A stretch of DNA of 64,000 nt from Cephalopachus bancanus (lineage: Eukaryota; Chordata; Mammalia; Primates; Tarsiidae): positions 6,190,501 through 6,254,500 of the forward strand of contig JAPVLO010000073.1 in assembly GCA_027257055.1 (NCBI GenBank). The letters are read 5' to 3'. The position numbers and the translations under genes are program-made. The notes beneath the pieces were generated by a model, which saw only the letters and a program-made list of their open reading frames with translations, searched no databases and was not told the origin of the DNA. Positions within the stretch are counted from its first letter, which is position 1, and each line of letters opens with the position of its first letter. Of the stretch, positions 36,700-53,796 are shown piece by piece.

Positions 36700-39355
36700 C
36701 TTCATATATATAGTGAAAATTTACACATAAATCTATAGTTATTTTTGTGAAATTTATCTTTCTGATGTTATAGTTTGATAAATTTCATATCCCTAGGAAA
36801 ATTATAAGGGAAATACAACTGATACCCTTATATTCATTACCTAAAATTCACTAATAGTTAATATTTTGCTAATTTGCTGCCTGTCTCTCTTATGTATGTA
36901 TGTGTAGATACATCTTTTTCTTTTTTTTTCTGAACCATTTTAGAGTTACTTAAAGATGTCATGGTACTTCACTCTTAACTACTTCAGTATGTATCACCAA
37001 AGATTAAGGACATTTGTTTACATAATCACAATGCAGTTGTTACCACAGGAATTTTTACACTGATACAGTAAAATTATTTAATATACTATTCATAATTCAG
37101 TTTTCCAGATTGTCATAGAATGTATAGAATGTTGTTTATTTTATCCAGGATTCATCAAAGATTATATATGGTATTTAGTAAAATCTCTCTTAGGCTTCAT
37201 TAATCTGGAAAATTTCCCATGATTAGATTCCTGTTAAACATTTCTGGTAAGCATACTACATAGGTGATATTATGTTTTCGGTGTGTCACTAAGGGCCATG
37301 TGTCAGTTTGTCTCATTATCAGTGATGTTAAGTTTGATCTTTTGAGTAAGGGGGTGTCCACCAAATTTCTCCATTATAAAAGTACCTTTAATCTGTAATC
37401 TGTGTATTTATACATGAAGGCCAAGTGAAGTTTCTGTTTTCACTAGTGGCTTTACCATCCGTTAATGGTCTTGCCTAAATTAAATTGTTTTTATTATAGT
37501 GGTTGCAAAACAGTGATTTTTTAAAAAATTTCTATCTATAACAGTTGGCATTCTTCTGTAGAAAGGAGCTTTCCCTGTTTAACCTTTCTTTTTAATTTTT
37601 AAGTATCTGTGGACTCAATTTTTTTAACCCAATGTGATACAGTTCATTCTTATCACTATTATTATGATGGTGAAATCATCACAAATTAAGCTAATGGAAG
37701 TTCCTGTAAGCTAGCTCCCTTTACCTTTCCATATTTCTCCATTAATGTTTGAGGATTATTTTACTTTCTTGTTACAATAAGGTCATCCAGGCTCACTTTA
37801 TACTTTCTCTACTTCAACTCTGGAATAAGCCGTTCCTGTGAGAAGTAAAGGTTCCTTCTAGCGAGAGAATGGTATTTAGAAACCAAATTCTGGATATTAG
37901 GTGTTAGATATTCCCTGCTACTGGGGTATTATAGCTTCTGTACCTTTTTATATGAAACCTTTAATTCCAATCAACCACTATAGGGTCTTTCACTCTTTTT
38001 CCTCATTCTGAATATTTATCTTTCTGCAACCTTAGATTATTTGCAATTTGCTCAGCCCTTCAATACACACAAAATAAAATGGTTATATCAGTACCACTAC
38101 AATAAAAAACGTATTAAGTAAAATTCAAGACTTTTTTGCTGTTCTTTTATTGTCCTTAGAATGTTACCCATTAAGATTATTATAGAATACTATACTGAGA
38201 AGTTACTGAATTATTGTTTTTCCTTCTGCGTTATTTGATACATAGTTAGGTTCATTAGTTTCTCTTTTTATTGCGTTTGTATTTGTCCTTCCTAGTGATT
38301 TTATTTTTTGAATATGTAAAACATTAATAACTTTCAAAGGTCAAAACTACAATGATAGGTGTACTCAGGCTTCCCATCCCTTCCTTAAAGCAACCATTTT
38401 GTTTCTAAATCTTCTGAGGTATTATTAGTTCTGATTTATCCTTCCCAGCTTTCTTTTTGCAAAAATAAGTATATATGAAAATAACAAAATCTCTTCAAAT
38501 CAGTTTGCAGAGATTATTCTTTGTTTGTTTGTTTTTTAAATGTTGAAAGATTTTTGACAAAACTTTCCCAGTGATTGACGAAACAACGTTCAAAAAGTGG
38601 GTAAGACTATAGAGTATTTGAACAACATGATTAACAAACTTGCCCACTCGTGAACATGAATGCAAAAATCCTACACACACACACACACACACATGCACGC
38701 ACGCACGCACACACAGTCCATTTTCATTCACTGATTCCATATCTAAGAATTCACTTACTACAATTTATATGTAACCTCAAAATCAATACTTATGACATTT
38801 TCAGAAACAGTCATTTGTGGATATGCACAGTATAGCAAAAAATTTGAGTTACTCTACAAACACTTTCCCAGCTGAGGTCAAAAAAGGTGAACACTACCTT
38901 GTTTCAGCTCTCAGACACAAGCAATGTCATTTTCACAGTCTATTTGGTATTGCAGTCTTGGTTTGTGCTTTTGGTCCATTTTGCTTTTAAAATGACTTTT
39001 ATGCATGGTGTTAAAGTCTAGTATTCCTAAGCACAAGAAGGCTCTATTTTGCCTTACAAAGAATATACTTGTGTTATATATAAGCTTCTTTCAGGCATGA
39101 GTTGCAGTGCTGTTGGCTATGAGTTCAGTGTTAATGCTTCAACAATATATGTTAAAATAAACATATATTGCCTTTAAACAGAAACACAGATAAAGCCATG
39201 GTATGTGTTAATGGAAGTGCTGTGGCCAGACAGCTAAGCCATGGTTCGGTATTCACTAATCCAGTATTCACAGTAACTTTATAGGACATAATGACCATAA
39301 ATAGCAAGAATGCTATTTATATATGCATCATTATATAAAATAAATCCTTCAAATT
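36700..39355. other. intron, no repeat recognised apart from a CA microsatellite
   Basis: AT-rich intron. The only clear element is the CA repeat at 38671-38716. The open frames at 38495-38835 are translations of that repeat. Confidence 0.5.
38671..38716 (+). repeat. (CA)n microsatellite with CGCA interruptions
   Basis: About eleven CA units, then ATG, then three GCAC units and a further CACACA. Confidence 0.95.
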
Positions 39356-39740
39356 ATGAAAAAGATAATACATCAAAACAAAATTAGATTGTTTTCAAGA
39401 ATTCTAGGTTGATTTAACACTGTTAAGTTAATGGATGTTCTCTACCACATAAATAGATTAAAGAAAAGTCATACCTATACAGAATGCATACCTGTATAGA
39501 AGTCATTTAATAAAATTCAATATGGACTTGTGTTAAAACTGAAAAAAAAAAAAAAGCCCCAGGAAAGCATAAAAGGAACTTCTTCAGCTTTACCAAGGGT
39601 AGTATACAAAACCTACAACAATTATTATAATTAATGGTGGAAATGGAACCTTTCCTCTGAGATTAAGTTAGTGGTGCTCATTTGCCCACTTATCTTTACC
39701 ATTGTATTAGCAGTCTGGGCAGAACAGTGAGGGGCAAAAA

Positions 39741-39788
39741 ATGGACGGATAGATAGATGGATGGGTGAGTGGGTGGGTGAATAGACAG
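39741..39788 (+). repeat. degenerate GGAT/GGGT microsatellite
   Basis: Short run of tetranucleotides (GGACGGATAGATAGATGG then GTGAGTGGGTGGGTG) inside the L1M. Confidence 0.8.
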
Positions 39789-39918
39789 GAAAAGAAGAAA
39801 TACAAATAAATACAGATATCATTTTTCACAGGATTTGTACGTATGTACCTAGATTAGAGTACTCAAAATAATATATAAACAAGCAGTTTCATAGAGTTGC
39901 TGGATCCTGTACATACAT

Positions 39919-40568
39919 AATAGTCCCTCCTTCACAGGGGATGTGTATCCCCCAGAGGACGCCTGAAATTGCAGATATTACTGAACCCTACATGTGTTTT
40001 TCTCTGTATGTATATACCTCTGGTAACGTTTAATATATAAATTAGGCACAGTAAAAGAATAACAGCAAAACAAAATATAACAATTATAACAAAATACTAT
40101 GATAAAATTATGTGAATGTAGTCTTTCTCTCAACATATCTTATAATCACCCATCTTGTGACGATGTGAGGTGATACAAGGACTAGGTGATGAGAAGAAGT
40201 GAGGTGAATGACGTAGACATTGTGACATTGCATTAGGCTACTACTACCTTCTGACCATTTGTCAGAAAGACAATCATCTGCTTCCAGTAATCCTAGATCA
40301 TCAAGCCATGACTGTGTCAGTGGTTGGGTGTCAGGAGCAGACAACATTGATGACTAATGGGCGGTTAGCTTATACAGCATGGATACGATACATTGGACAA
40401 AGGAATGATTCATGTCCTGGGTGAGAGAGCATGAGATTTCATCATGCAATCAGATCATCATACAATTTAAAACATAGTAATTGGTTTGTTGCTGAAGTCT
40501 TCTGTTGAATATTTTCAGATCATAACTGAAACCACAGAAAGCAAAACCATAGATAAGAGGGACTACTG
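39919..40568 (+). mobile_element. Tigger-group non-autonomous transposon (MER44-like)
   Basis: TAGTCCCTCCTTCACAGG on the left and AGATAAGAGGGACTACTG on the right are inverted termini of the pogo/Tigger type, with TA following on the right. Internal AATTAGGCACAGTAAAAG and AGGTGAATGACGTAGACATT match that group. The subfamily is not settled. Confidence 0.8.
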
Positions 40569-40787
40569 TATACACAAGTCAATTTTATTCATATAACCAA
40601 CATAAAAAATGAAAATTTAAAAACAACACTAAAGCTTATCTATGGGAAAAAAGATAATAGCATCAAAAACTATGAGCTACCAAAGAATGTAAGTCCAACA
40701 AAAGATGTGTGAGAACTTTTTAGAGAAAATAATAAAAACTCTTTGAAGACTCAACATTGTAAAGATGTTAATTTTCCTCAAAAGATC

Positions 40788-41078
40788 TTTTTTTTTTTCT
40801 TTTTGAGTTGGAGTCTCACTCGGTCGCCCAGACTGGAGTGCAATGGCCGCTCCCGGCCACCGTAGCCTCGACCTGCTGGGCTCCGGCGATCCTTCCTCCT
40901 CAGCCTTCCGAGTAGCCGGAATTACAGGCATGCACTCCCACGCCCAGCTGATTTTTTTATTTATTGTAGAGATGAGGTCTCGCTGCCCAGGCGGGTCTCG
41001 AACCCGCGGGCTCAGGCAATCCACTCACCTCAGCCTCCCAAAGGCGCGGGATTACAGGCTGAGCCACCGAGCCCGGCC
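40788..41078 (-). mobile_element. lineage-type Alu, full length
   Basis: Target duplication AAAGATCTT at about 40781-40789 and 41083-41091. The B-box arm is perfect: GCGGGTCTCGAACCCGC at 40991-41007 (minus strand). Both strands show long open frames that are only Alu translation. Confidence 0.95.
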
Positions 41079-41524
41079 CTCTAAAGATCTTTAGACATAG
41101 TGCCACACTAACCAAAATCCCAATGGTGTGTGTTACTTAAGGGTACTACTCTACAGCAATGAAAGTTAATTATAGAAGCACAGACATCTCTCACAAATAT
41201 AATTAATATTTAATAATGAAAGAAGCAAGTCACAAAAGCAAACATATAGTATAAAACTAAGCTGTATTATTTAGGCATTCGGTCATAGGTCATTAAGGCT
41301 ATAAAAGAAAACTAAAGGAGAGATCATCCCTAAATTAAGTTAGTTGCTGCCATTATGGAAAGGTGTGGGGGATGTCATCAGGGAGGGTCATGCTTCCAGG
41401 GTACAGGTGTTGTTTTACTTCTTGACCTGGGTGATAATTACATGAACATTTATTGTGTAGCTATTCTTTCAATTGTACATCTATATTTTATGCAAATAAA
41501 AAATTGAGATGAACCAAAGAATTT

Positions 41525-42812
<1,288 letters not shown>

Positions 42813-43104
42813 TAACAGTTGAGGTTATTTAAATGCAAAACTAAGCATAATTTGTGAGCATTTAGTTAACCAATATTAATGTGACCACTTCTATGTTTGT
42901 CTTTATTTTCTTTGTTTTGTTCCTTGTGTATCACCTAAATAGGCAGTATGTAGAACAACTCTGTAATAAAATCATTGTGATCAAGAAACTTTAGTAGAGA
43001 CTTAGTAGAAACTCTTGTAAAGATTCCCATAGGTATACTGTTTGGGCTTTGTGTTTTGTTTGGTTTATTTTTCAAATGCATCTCTTTCTGAAATGTACTG
43101 TAAT

Positions 43105-43315
43105 GTACAGCCATTATGGAATAGTAGAAAGAAGTAAAGGCTTTGGAGTCAGCCAAAACTTTATTAAATCTAGCTTATTTATTTTTGACTAGATGAGACT
43201 GCTTAACTTTACACAGACTTTTCCTCTATCTTTGTCAGTTATAAGAATAAGCATCAAACTAACACCTGACCTGGTGCATTAAAGGTCCTTTGTAAATGAT
43301 AGATATTATCCTTTC
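43105..43315 (+). mobile_element. MIR SINE
   Basis: Core landmarks are preserved: GGCTTTGGAGTCAGCC, CTTAACTTTACACAGAC (cf. the Leu-rich 'CTTAACCTCTCTG' region), TTATAAGAATAA and CTGGTGCATTAAAGG. Ancient tRNA-derived SINE. Confidence 0.75.
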
Positions 43316-43590
43316 CTTTGAGAACATTCTAGTGAGTCAGCCATTGTAAAAGTAACACTTCGTTTCTGTGAAAGCAGGACTTTCTTATCAGCTTAAATTT
43401 TTATCATATTAATACGATGCCACGAGTTTGTTTTAAGGTATTTTTTGAAAGTAGATGACTATAGGGCAGCCACATGCCTTATTTATGTCAGAAAAAAAAT
43501 TTATTTTTTTCCCGAATAACATAAATTCACAATGTTTGCCCTTTTACGCTTGTTATAACTCCAGGCACAAGAAAAAGTTTTACAAATTAC

Positions 43591-43881
43591 TTTTTTTTTT
43601 TTTTTTTTGAGTTGGAGTCTCACTCTGTCACCCAGACTGGAGTGCAGTGGCCGCTCCCGGCCACCGCAGCCTCGACCTGCTGGGCTCCGGCGATCCTTCC
43701 GCCTCAGCCTTCCAAGTAGCCGGAATTACAGGCATGTGCTACCACGCCCGGCTAATTTTTTGATTTATTGTAGAGATGAGGTCTCGCTGCCCAGGCGGGT
43801 CTCGAACCCGCAGGCTCAGGCAATCCACTCACCTCAGCCTCCCAAAGGCGCGGGATTACAGGCTGAGCCACTGAGCCCGGC
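43591..43881 (-). mobile_element. lineage-type Alu, full length, closest to consensus
   Basis: Target duplication TTACAAATTAC at 43580-43590 and 43882-43892. Perfect B-box arm at 43795-43811. It has the fewest visible changes from the local Alu consensus, so it is probably the youngest here. The 97-residue open frame at 43607 is Alu translation. Confidence 0.97.
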
Positions 43882-44035
43882 TTACAAATTACATTTTTAA
43901 TGTTATAAAGAAAATGTGAATTAGACTATAAACTCTTTATGTTAGGGTTTTTTCCCCCTACTGCTATATTTCCAACATCTAGAAAAGTGTCTGGTGTATT
44001 AAATGCTTCTTAAATAAAAGAATGGAATCTTACTT

Positions 44036-44228
44036 TCAACCTAAGTTTGAATCTCTCCCTCACCATTTTCTAGTGTCTGAACCTTAGTTTTCCCATTCGT
44101 ATAACAGGATTAGTAGTGGACCACATTGTATAGGATGTTGCAGTGTTTCCTTGAGAAAAAATATTTAAAGCACCTAGCGTAATACCTCTTACATAGCGAA
44201 TGCCAAAGAAATGTTTGCTGTTATTATT
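44036..44228 (+). mobile_element. MIR SINE
   Basis: TGTCTGAACCTTAGTTTTCC, CGTATAACAGGATTAGTAG, AAAGCACCTAGCGTAATACC and AATGTTTGCTGTTATTATTG are the 3' half of a MIR in sense orientation. Confidence 0.8.
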
Positions 44229-46453
44229 GAAAACTCCCTGCATGAAAATTTAACTTTCATATGAATATTTTCTTTAATTATGCATCATTTTAAGGATCAT
44301 GACTATTTAGATTAAATCTGTATGAGTAACACTGAGGAACAAGAAAGTGCTAAAACCATTACTGTTATCTCTATTTTCTAAAGATGGCCAAATATCTACG
44401 CTAAAGTAGCTATTCTTAGCTTATCACTGCAGAGAATTTCTGTACCCATCAGGAGCTATAATTTTAAATCACAAGTGGCTTCACGAGTGGCTTCATGCAT
44501 GAATTCTCTCCCTTTCTTCAAGACATACATTAGGGATGTTTTTCAGAGACTGCTGAGATATGACTATTTGTTCTGAACATTTTCAAAATAGTAAATCTTT
44601 TTATGACTGGAGCTATAAACTTCCAACTGTATTGTCATTATGGAAGGCAAAAGAACCGCTATTCGTAAGTTCAGTAGTAGAATCAGAATTTCAAAATCAA
44701 GTATCCTGTAACTAATTTTTAAACCAAGTGAAGAGATTTACTCTTCCAGACAAGATAGAATAACAGAGCCCAGGTTTATCCTCCTTCCCCTGCTTGACAC
44801 AACAAAAAAGTAGACAAAATATATGAAATAATTTTGACATTGCACACCAACTAATGAAGGATAGTGATTCCTGAAAAATGGAAAACAAATGAGATAAGTC
44901 CTTATAATTGGACTAGCATATTGCCTTGAGAGAATGTCCAGGATGTGGCCCAGAGGGGGAAATCCCAAGTGGAGGCCAGATGAATTCCTGAGTTGTGGAG
45001 GTAGAGCTGAGACCAAGGCAGCTAGAGTGTGTAGGATAGAATACTGAAGAAAATGAAAAAGCTGCACAGAGGGAAAACTCCAGAGGCCTGCAAAAGGTCC
45101 CTTTTTAAGTACTCAGCGGATTACTGATCAGTACATGTGTGAGAATACTACATGAAACTGGAGAAGGTACTACCTGAAAGGATTAGAGGTTAGACCAGTC
45201 AGTACTCTAAGAGAGAAATAGCACCTGCTCCCACCAGCCACGCTGGAAAACTCAAGAGCTGAGTACACAGAAAGGTCTTGCTGCCATAGTGGAGAACAGT
45301 TAGGCTTAGAATAATCACTGCTCCAGTCCCACCTACAAATCTTAATAGCAAGACCCAAAAAGATCAAACTGATTCTAGCGTCCTAACTACATCTCAGAAC
45401 AAAATTCAGGGATATAGCAATCCATAGCTATCTAGCATCTACCAAGGTGAAATTTACCATGTCTGACATCCAAAAAAGAAATTATTAGCCATGCAAAGAA
45501 GCAAGAAAATAGGACCCACAGTGAGAGGAGATAAATCAATCACTAAAGAGCAACACAGAATTGATAAAAATGTTAAAATTAAACAAGGACACTAAAATTG
45601 GGATATTGTCCAGTTTGAGAACATTCTTGAGCTAAACAGTTATGATTTGTGCACTTTCGTATATGTGTTATGTTTTAGTAAAGTTTTAAATTATCATTAC
45701 AAATAAAATATTACAACTATATTAAAAACCTAAGTAGCAACATGGAAGATATCTAAAAATACCAACATTTAACTTCCAGAAATGGATACTACATTGTGTG
45801 ATACGAAATACACAGTAGATGGTATTAATACATATTAAATGTTACAGAAGAAAAGGTAAGTGGCAGACATAGCAATAGTAACCATCCAAAATGAAATACA
45901 GAAAAGAAAAATGTTTAAATAGAAGAGTATCAGCATACAAATTCAAGCAGCTCAATATAAGCATACTTGGAGTCCCCAAAAAGAGGGGGAGAATTTGAAG
46001 AAATAATGGTCAAAAATGTTCCAATTTGATGAAAGCTATCAATTCACAAATCCAGAGAAGTTCAACAAACCTCAAACACAAGAAAACAAACCTCAAACAC
46101 AAAATGAAGAACATTATACCAAAGATCTTAAACAAACTTCCAAAACTGTGATAAAGTCTTATAAGCAATCAGAAACTTTCAAAAGACATGTTACAGTACT
46201 GAAAGGAAAAGAATGTGTCACCTAGAATTCCATACCAAGCAAAAATATTTTTCAAAACTGAAAGTGGAATGTTTTTTCAGATATACAAAAACTGAAATTT
46301 ATATTAGCAAACTTGAATTATAAGAAATGTTAGGAGGAAGTGCTTTAGTCTAATGGAAATGTAGATCTACACAAAGGAATTAAGAGTACTGAAAGCAATA
46401 ACTACACAGGTAAAATAAGATTTTCTCTTGCTATTTAAACTCAAATTGACCAT

Positions 46454-46908
46454 TGTTATGAGATGAATTATCACCTTCAAAAAAGATATGTTGGAGCCCT
46501 CACCCTCAGTATGTGACTTTATTTGAAGATAGGAGTTTTACAGAGGTAATCAAATTAAATTGAGGTCATTAGGTTGGGCCCTAGTCCAACATGACTGAGG
46601 TATCCTTATAAAAAGAAGAAATTTGGACTCAGGAATAAGCACTTGGTGAAAATGTGATGTGAAGATGAAGGCAGAGATCAGGGTGATGTATCTACAAGCC
46701 AAGGAACACCAAAGATTGCCAGCAAAGCACTGGAAGCTAGGCAAGAGACACTGAACAGGTTATCCCTCACAGCCCTCAGAAGGAAGCAACCCTCCCAAAA
46801 TCTTGATCTCAGACTTCTAGCCTCCAGAACTATGAGAAAATAAGTTTTGATTGTTTAAGCCATCCAGTTCATGGCATTTTGTTACAGCAGCCCTAGCAAA
46901 CTAATACA
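46454..46908 (+). mobile_element. ERVL-MaLR solo LTR (MLT1/MST type)
   Basis: TGTTATGAGATGAATTATC to GCAAACTAATACA, with TATGTTGGAGCCCTCACC, TTGGGCCCTAGTCCAAC, AGCCTCCAGAACTATGAG and AATAAG near the end, is the sense-strand MaLR LTR plan. Solo copy inside the L1M. Confidence 0.85.
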
Positions 46909-47013
46909 ACTGTTTAAACAAAAATAATGATATAAAAAGTGGCCTATAATATGAATGAAATGAAAATGTATGACAACAGTAGCATAAAGGTTAGGATGAG
47001 AGAATTGGAAATA

Positions 47014-47352
47014 TAGTCAGCCCTTCATATTCATGGAATTTATGAATTCTACATCTGTGGATTTAATCAAGGACAGATGGAAAATATTCCAAAAATAAAG
47101 AAAAATAATACTACAATAATAAAAATAATAGAAATAGAGAAACAATTCAGTATAACAACTATGTACATAATATTTACATTGAATTCGATATAAGTAATTT
47201 AGAGATTATATATATATAATCTGATATATAGGAAGCTGTATATAGGTTATATGCAAATAAACCATTTTATATAAGGGACTTGAGCATCTGCAGATTGTGA
47301 TATCCACAGGGGTTCCTGGAACCAGTCCCCTGTGGATATGGATGGACAACTA
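47014..47352 (+). mobile_element. MER8-type Tigger-group transposon
   Basis: TAGTCAGCCCTTCATATTC on the left and CCCTGTGGATATGGATGG then ACAACTA on the right are inverted ends. GTTATATGCAAATAAACC and TATATAAGGGACTTGAGC are diagnostic internal words. It contains the perfect 20-bp palindrome AGATTATATATATATAATCT at 47203-47222. Confidence 0.85.
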
Positions 47353-50300
47353 CATACTATTTTAAGGTTCTTATGCATAAGTTAAAGTTGTATGCTGTAA
47401 CTACTAAAGTAACCACTAAAATAAAAGCGTAACTACTAATAAGCCAACAAAAGAGATAAAATAGATCATTAAAAAGTTAATTTAAAAGAAAGTAGAAAGA
47501 GGAAAAAGGGAACAGTGATCAAGTGGGGCAAGCAGAAAATGAATAGCAAGATTATAGATTTAAAACCTAAGCATATCAGTAATTATATTGACTAGAAATG
47601 GCCTAAATAACCCAACTAAAAGGCAGAGACTAGCAAGACCCAAATATATGCTGTCTATAAGAAATTCACTTCAATTATAAAGCATAAATAGAGTAAAAGG
47701 AAGAAGATAAAGAAAAGAAAGTTGATGTGGCTGTATTAAAATCAGACAAAATATATTTTAGAGCAAAGAATATTACCAGGGATAAAGATGGCCATTCCAT
47801 AATGATAAAAGTTTCAGTTCTTCAAGAGTATATAACAATCCTAAACATGTATGTACCTTATAATAGTAGAACTTACAAATATACAAACCAAAAACTGATG
47901 AAATATTAAGGGAAAATAGACATTTATAAAATTACAGTTGGAGATGTAAGTAGTACCCCCTCAATAATTTATAAGACAAGTATACAGAGTGTCAATCAAA
48001 AATTCATAGTAGAAATTAGAACATTTTTAAAATAAATAGAAATATATCAAAATGCATAGGATGCCAGATAAAATGGTACTTAGGAAAATACTGTAGCACT
48101 AAACACCTTTACCAGAAAATAAGAAAGGTCTCAAAGCAATGACATCAACTTTTCAAATAGAAAAAAAAGAGCATACTAAATCCAAAATACAAGAAACAAA
48201 ATAATAGAGATTAGAGCAGAAATCAAATGGAATAGAAAACTTCCAGAAAAAACAATATGGAGGATTGAAAAAAAGCAAAAGTTAGTTCTTTGAGTGTTCA
48301 ATAAAATTAATAAACCTCTAGTCATACTGATCAGGAAACAAAGAGAAAGAGGTGGCAACAATACAGATTTTACCAATATTAAAAAGATAATAAGCAGAAA
48401 TTATGAATAAGTTTATGCTAATAAATTTCACAACTGAAATAAAATGGACAAATTCCTTGAAAGACATAACCACCAAAACTCATTCATGAAGAAATATAAA
48501 AGATGAATGATGCAAAAATCTATTAAAGAAATTTGAATTTGCAGTTAAAATCTTTCCCACATAGAAAATTCCAGGCACAGATGAAACTACTTTACCAAAT
48601 AGTAAGGGAAGAAATAATACCAATTACATATATACTCTGATAAAATTTAAGTGGATGGAATACTTCCCAGTTCATTCTGTGAAGCCATTATCCTTCTATC
48701 AAAACCAGGCAAAGACATTTCAAAACAAGAAAACGACTTACTGATATCCCTCATGAATGTAGAGCAGATGTCCTATACAAAATTTTAGCAAATTGAATCC
48801 AACAATATTTTTTAAAGGATAATACATCATGGCCAACTTTGGTTTATCTCAAAAATGCAAAATTGGTTTAATATTCAAAAACAGTCTTTTCACCGTATTA
48901 ACTTACCAATTAGGAAAAGCCATTTGATCATCATTCAGTAGGCACAGGAAAAAAAAAATGACAAAATTCAGTATTCTTTCCTGATTAAAAACCCTCAGTA
49001 GAAATCAAAGAGATTTCGCCTGATAAAAGCATATCTGAAAAACCTCCACCAAATATCATCCTTAATGGTGAAAGAAAAATGCTTTTCCTACAATAAGATA
49101 AGGATGTCTCTTTAGTATTGTACTAGAGGTTCTAGCCAATTCAATAAGGCAAAAATAAATAAAACAAACAAATAAATGGCACCCAGGTTGGAAAAGAAGT
49201 AACACTGTATTCACAGATTCCATTAATCACAGATTACATCAATACATCTACTCCGTGTAATCTTCAAAGAAGCTACTAGAACTAACAAGTGACTTTAGCA
49301 AGATTGTAAGATCCAAGATCAATATACAGAAATCAATTGATTTGTATATACTAGCAGCAATCAGAAACTAAAAATAAATAATACCATTTACAGTAGCATC
49401 AAAAATATATTTTATATGTGAACATGTGTTTATATGAAATATATATCATATATAAACTTGACAAAAAGGAAAAATCGGTATGCTGAAAACTACAAATTGG
49501 TAGAAATTAAAATAAATGGACCTAAATAAATGGAATGATATATCATGTTTATTGATAGACTGTGTTTTTAACATGTCAGTTTTTCCCAAATTAATTAATA
49601 GATTCAATGCAGTCCTGATCAAAACTGTAGCAGACTTTTTTTTTTTTGCAGAAAATGAAAAAATTACTTTAAAATTTGTGTGAAAATTCAAAGGACATAG
49701 AATAATGATTCAGATAATTTTGAAAAAGGACAGTGTTGGAGAGTAATAACTTATTTCAAAAAAATGTTTTCTAATGGAGTGCATGTGAAGATTTGTTACA
49801 TAAGTTTATAAAGCTATAATATTCAAGATGGTGCGGTATTTATGTCAGGATTATCAATGAAATATAATAGAAGGTCCACAAGTAGACCCAAACTTAGGAT
49901 TTTCACCCAAGATGGAAAGACTGCTTTTTCAATAAGTGGTGATGAAACAACTGGATATGTATATACTTTAATGGAAAAGAAAATCTTCAGACTATACTAC
50001 AATTCATATTTTTTAAAATGAACTCAAAATGAACTTAAATGGAAAACCCCAACTATAAAGATTATGGAAGAAAATATTGCAGAAAATCTTTGCGACCTTG
50101 GGATAGGTCATGACTCTAAAAGCAAGATCTCAAAAAGAACAGATTGATAAATTGGTCTTCATCAAAATGAAAACTTCAGCTTTTCAGAAAACATTGTTAA
50201 AAAAATAAAATACAAGCCACATCATGCTGAGAGAAAAAGTTTGAGTCATATATCTGATAATGGATTTTCATTCAGAATATATAAAGAACTTTCAAAATCC

Positions 50301-50687
50301 AATACTAAAAAAAATAATTTAAAGCAATCCAATTATTTTTAACGGGGCAAAAGATTTGAACAGATGCTTTAACAATGAGGATATCCAAATGGCAAATAAT
50401 TCCATGAAAAGATAAACATCACTACTTGTTAGGGAAATGAAAATGAAAATATATGCACTACCACTTATTACAATTCCTAAGATGAAAAAGACTGTCTATA
50501 CAAAGAGATGATAAGAATTTGGAGGAATTGGAACTCTCATATACTTCTAGTGGAAATGTAAAGCTATATAACCACTTTTGAAAACAATTTGGGAGTTTCT
50601 TTAAAAATTAAATATATAGCTACCCAAGACAAATCAAAATATCCAGCCACCCAGGATGTTTACCCAAGACAAATGAAATCATGTCCA

Positions 50688-52860
<2,173 letters not shown>

Positions 52861-52861
52861 C

Positions 52862-53796
52862 CCACAGAATGGGAAAAACCATTTGTAAGCTATGCATCTG
52901 ACAAAGGCTTAACACCTAGGATCTACAAGGAACTCAAATGAATTGACAAGGGAAAAAAAAACATTAAAAAGTGAGCAAAGGACATGAACAGACACTTTTC
53001 AAAGGAAAATATCCAAGCAGCCAATAAACATATGAAAAAATGCTCAGCCTCACTAATCATCAGAGAAATACAAATCAAAACTACAATGAAATACCACCTA
53101 AAACCAGCAAGGATGGCTGTCATTAAAAAATCAAAGAACAACAGGTGTTGGCATGACTGTAGAGAAAATGAAACACTTCTACTATTGGTGGGAATGTATG
53201 CGTTCAACCTTTATGGAAAGTAGTGTGGCATTTTCTCAGAGAACTAAAAATTGAACTAAAAATACGATCCAGCAATCCCACTTCTAGGAATATAACCAGA
53301 AGAACACAATCACTCTACCAAAAAGACACCTACTCACATATGTTCATTGTAGCACTCTTCACAATAGCAAAAACATTGAACCCAGATGCCCTTCAAAAGT
53401 GGCTGGATAAAGAAAGTGTGGTACATATACATGATGTTATATTACACAATCATAAAGAAGAACAAAATAATATCCTTTACAGCAACATGGATGCAACTGG
53501 AACAATCATACTAAGTGAACTAGAAACAAAGAACTGAATTTCGTATGTTCTCACTCATAAGTGGGCCCTGATCACTGGTCTCATGAGCGCGAAGGTGGGA
53601 ACAACAGACGTTTGACACTTAAAGGAGGAAAGGAGGAAGGAGGGATAAGTGACATGCAGCAACACACTAGGTACCATGTCCACTATTAGGGGAGAGGGGG
53701 CTTGCTAGAAGCCCAGACCTCACCTACATGCAATTTACTTTTACTTGCACAGTAAATCCTCACATGCACCCTACAACTCTAAAATAAAATAATTTA
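52862..53796 (+). mobile_element. LINE-1 3' end inside the zinc-finger retrocopy
   Basis: 5'-truncated L1: ORF2 C-terminal part (AGAATGGGAAAAACC, TGCATCTGACAAAGG, CACTTTTCAAAGGAAAA), 3' UTR (CACTCATAAGTGGGCCC, ATGCACCCTACAACTC) and an A-rich tail, which is the Alu landing site. Confidence 0.92.

Larger units (their letters stand above)
39360..41520 (+). mobile_element. old L1M, split by a Tigger-type element and an Alu
   Basis: Sense L1M ORF2 sequence (GAATTCTAGGTTGATTTAAC, TAAAATTCAATATGG, GGTAGTATACAAAACCTACA) continues past the insertions at 39919-40568 and 40788-41078 to a 3' UTR-like end (TGACCTGGGTGATAATTACA, TATTTTATGCAAATAAAAA). Microsatellite 39741-39788 (GATAGATGGATGGG-type) also lies within it. 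Confidence 0.75.
44730..50687 (+). mobile_element. long old L1M: 5' UTR, ORF1, ORF2 (main part)
   Basis: Sense L1M. It starts with a 5' UTR type (AAACTCCAGAGGCCTGC), then an ORF1-like part (45880-46440, GCATACTTGGAGTCCCC, CACCTAGAATTCCATACC) and ORF2 from ~47400 (AAAATCAGACAAAATATA, TACCAAATAGTAAGGG, ATGCTTTTCC) to 50687. It is interrupted by an LTR (46454-46908) and a MER8-type element (47014-47352), and resumes at 54276. All frames are dead. Confidence 0.8.

Noticed and set aside
38495..38835. Cys/Val- and His/Thr-repeat open frames
   Set aside because: Translations of the CA/TG microsatellite at 38671.
43607..43900. 97-residue open frame with Ser/Pro/Arg-rich sequence
   Set aside because: Translation of a minus-strand Alu. 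The same sequence recurs in the other Alus at 16050, 17434, 40677 and 55255.
44738..45067. 109-residue minus-strand open frame
   Set aside because: Antisense of the L1M 5' UTR.
47203..47222. Perfect 20-bp AT palindrome
   Set aside because: It is inside a MER8-type transposon and is a simple TA run with flanks; no separate function need be assumed.
53223..53537. 104-residue open frame
   Set aside because: L1 ORF2 C-terminal remnant within the insertion at 52862-53796.
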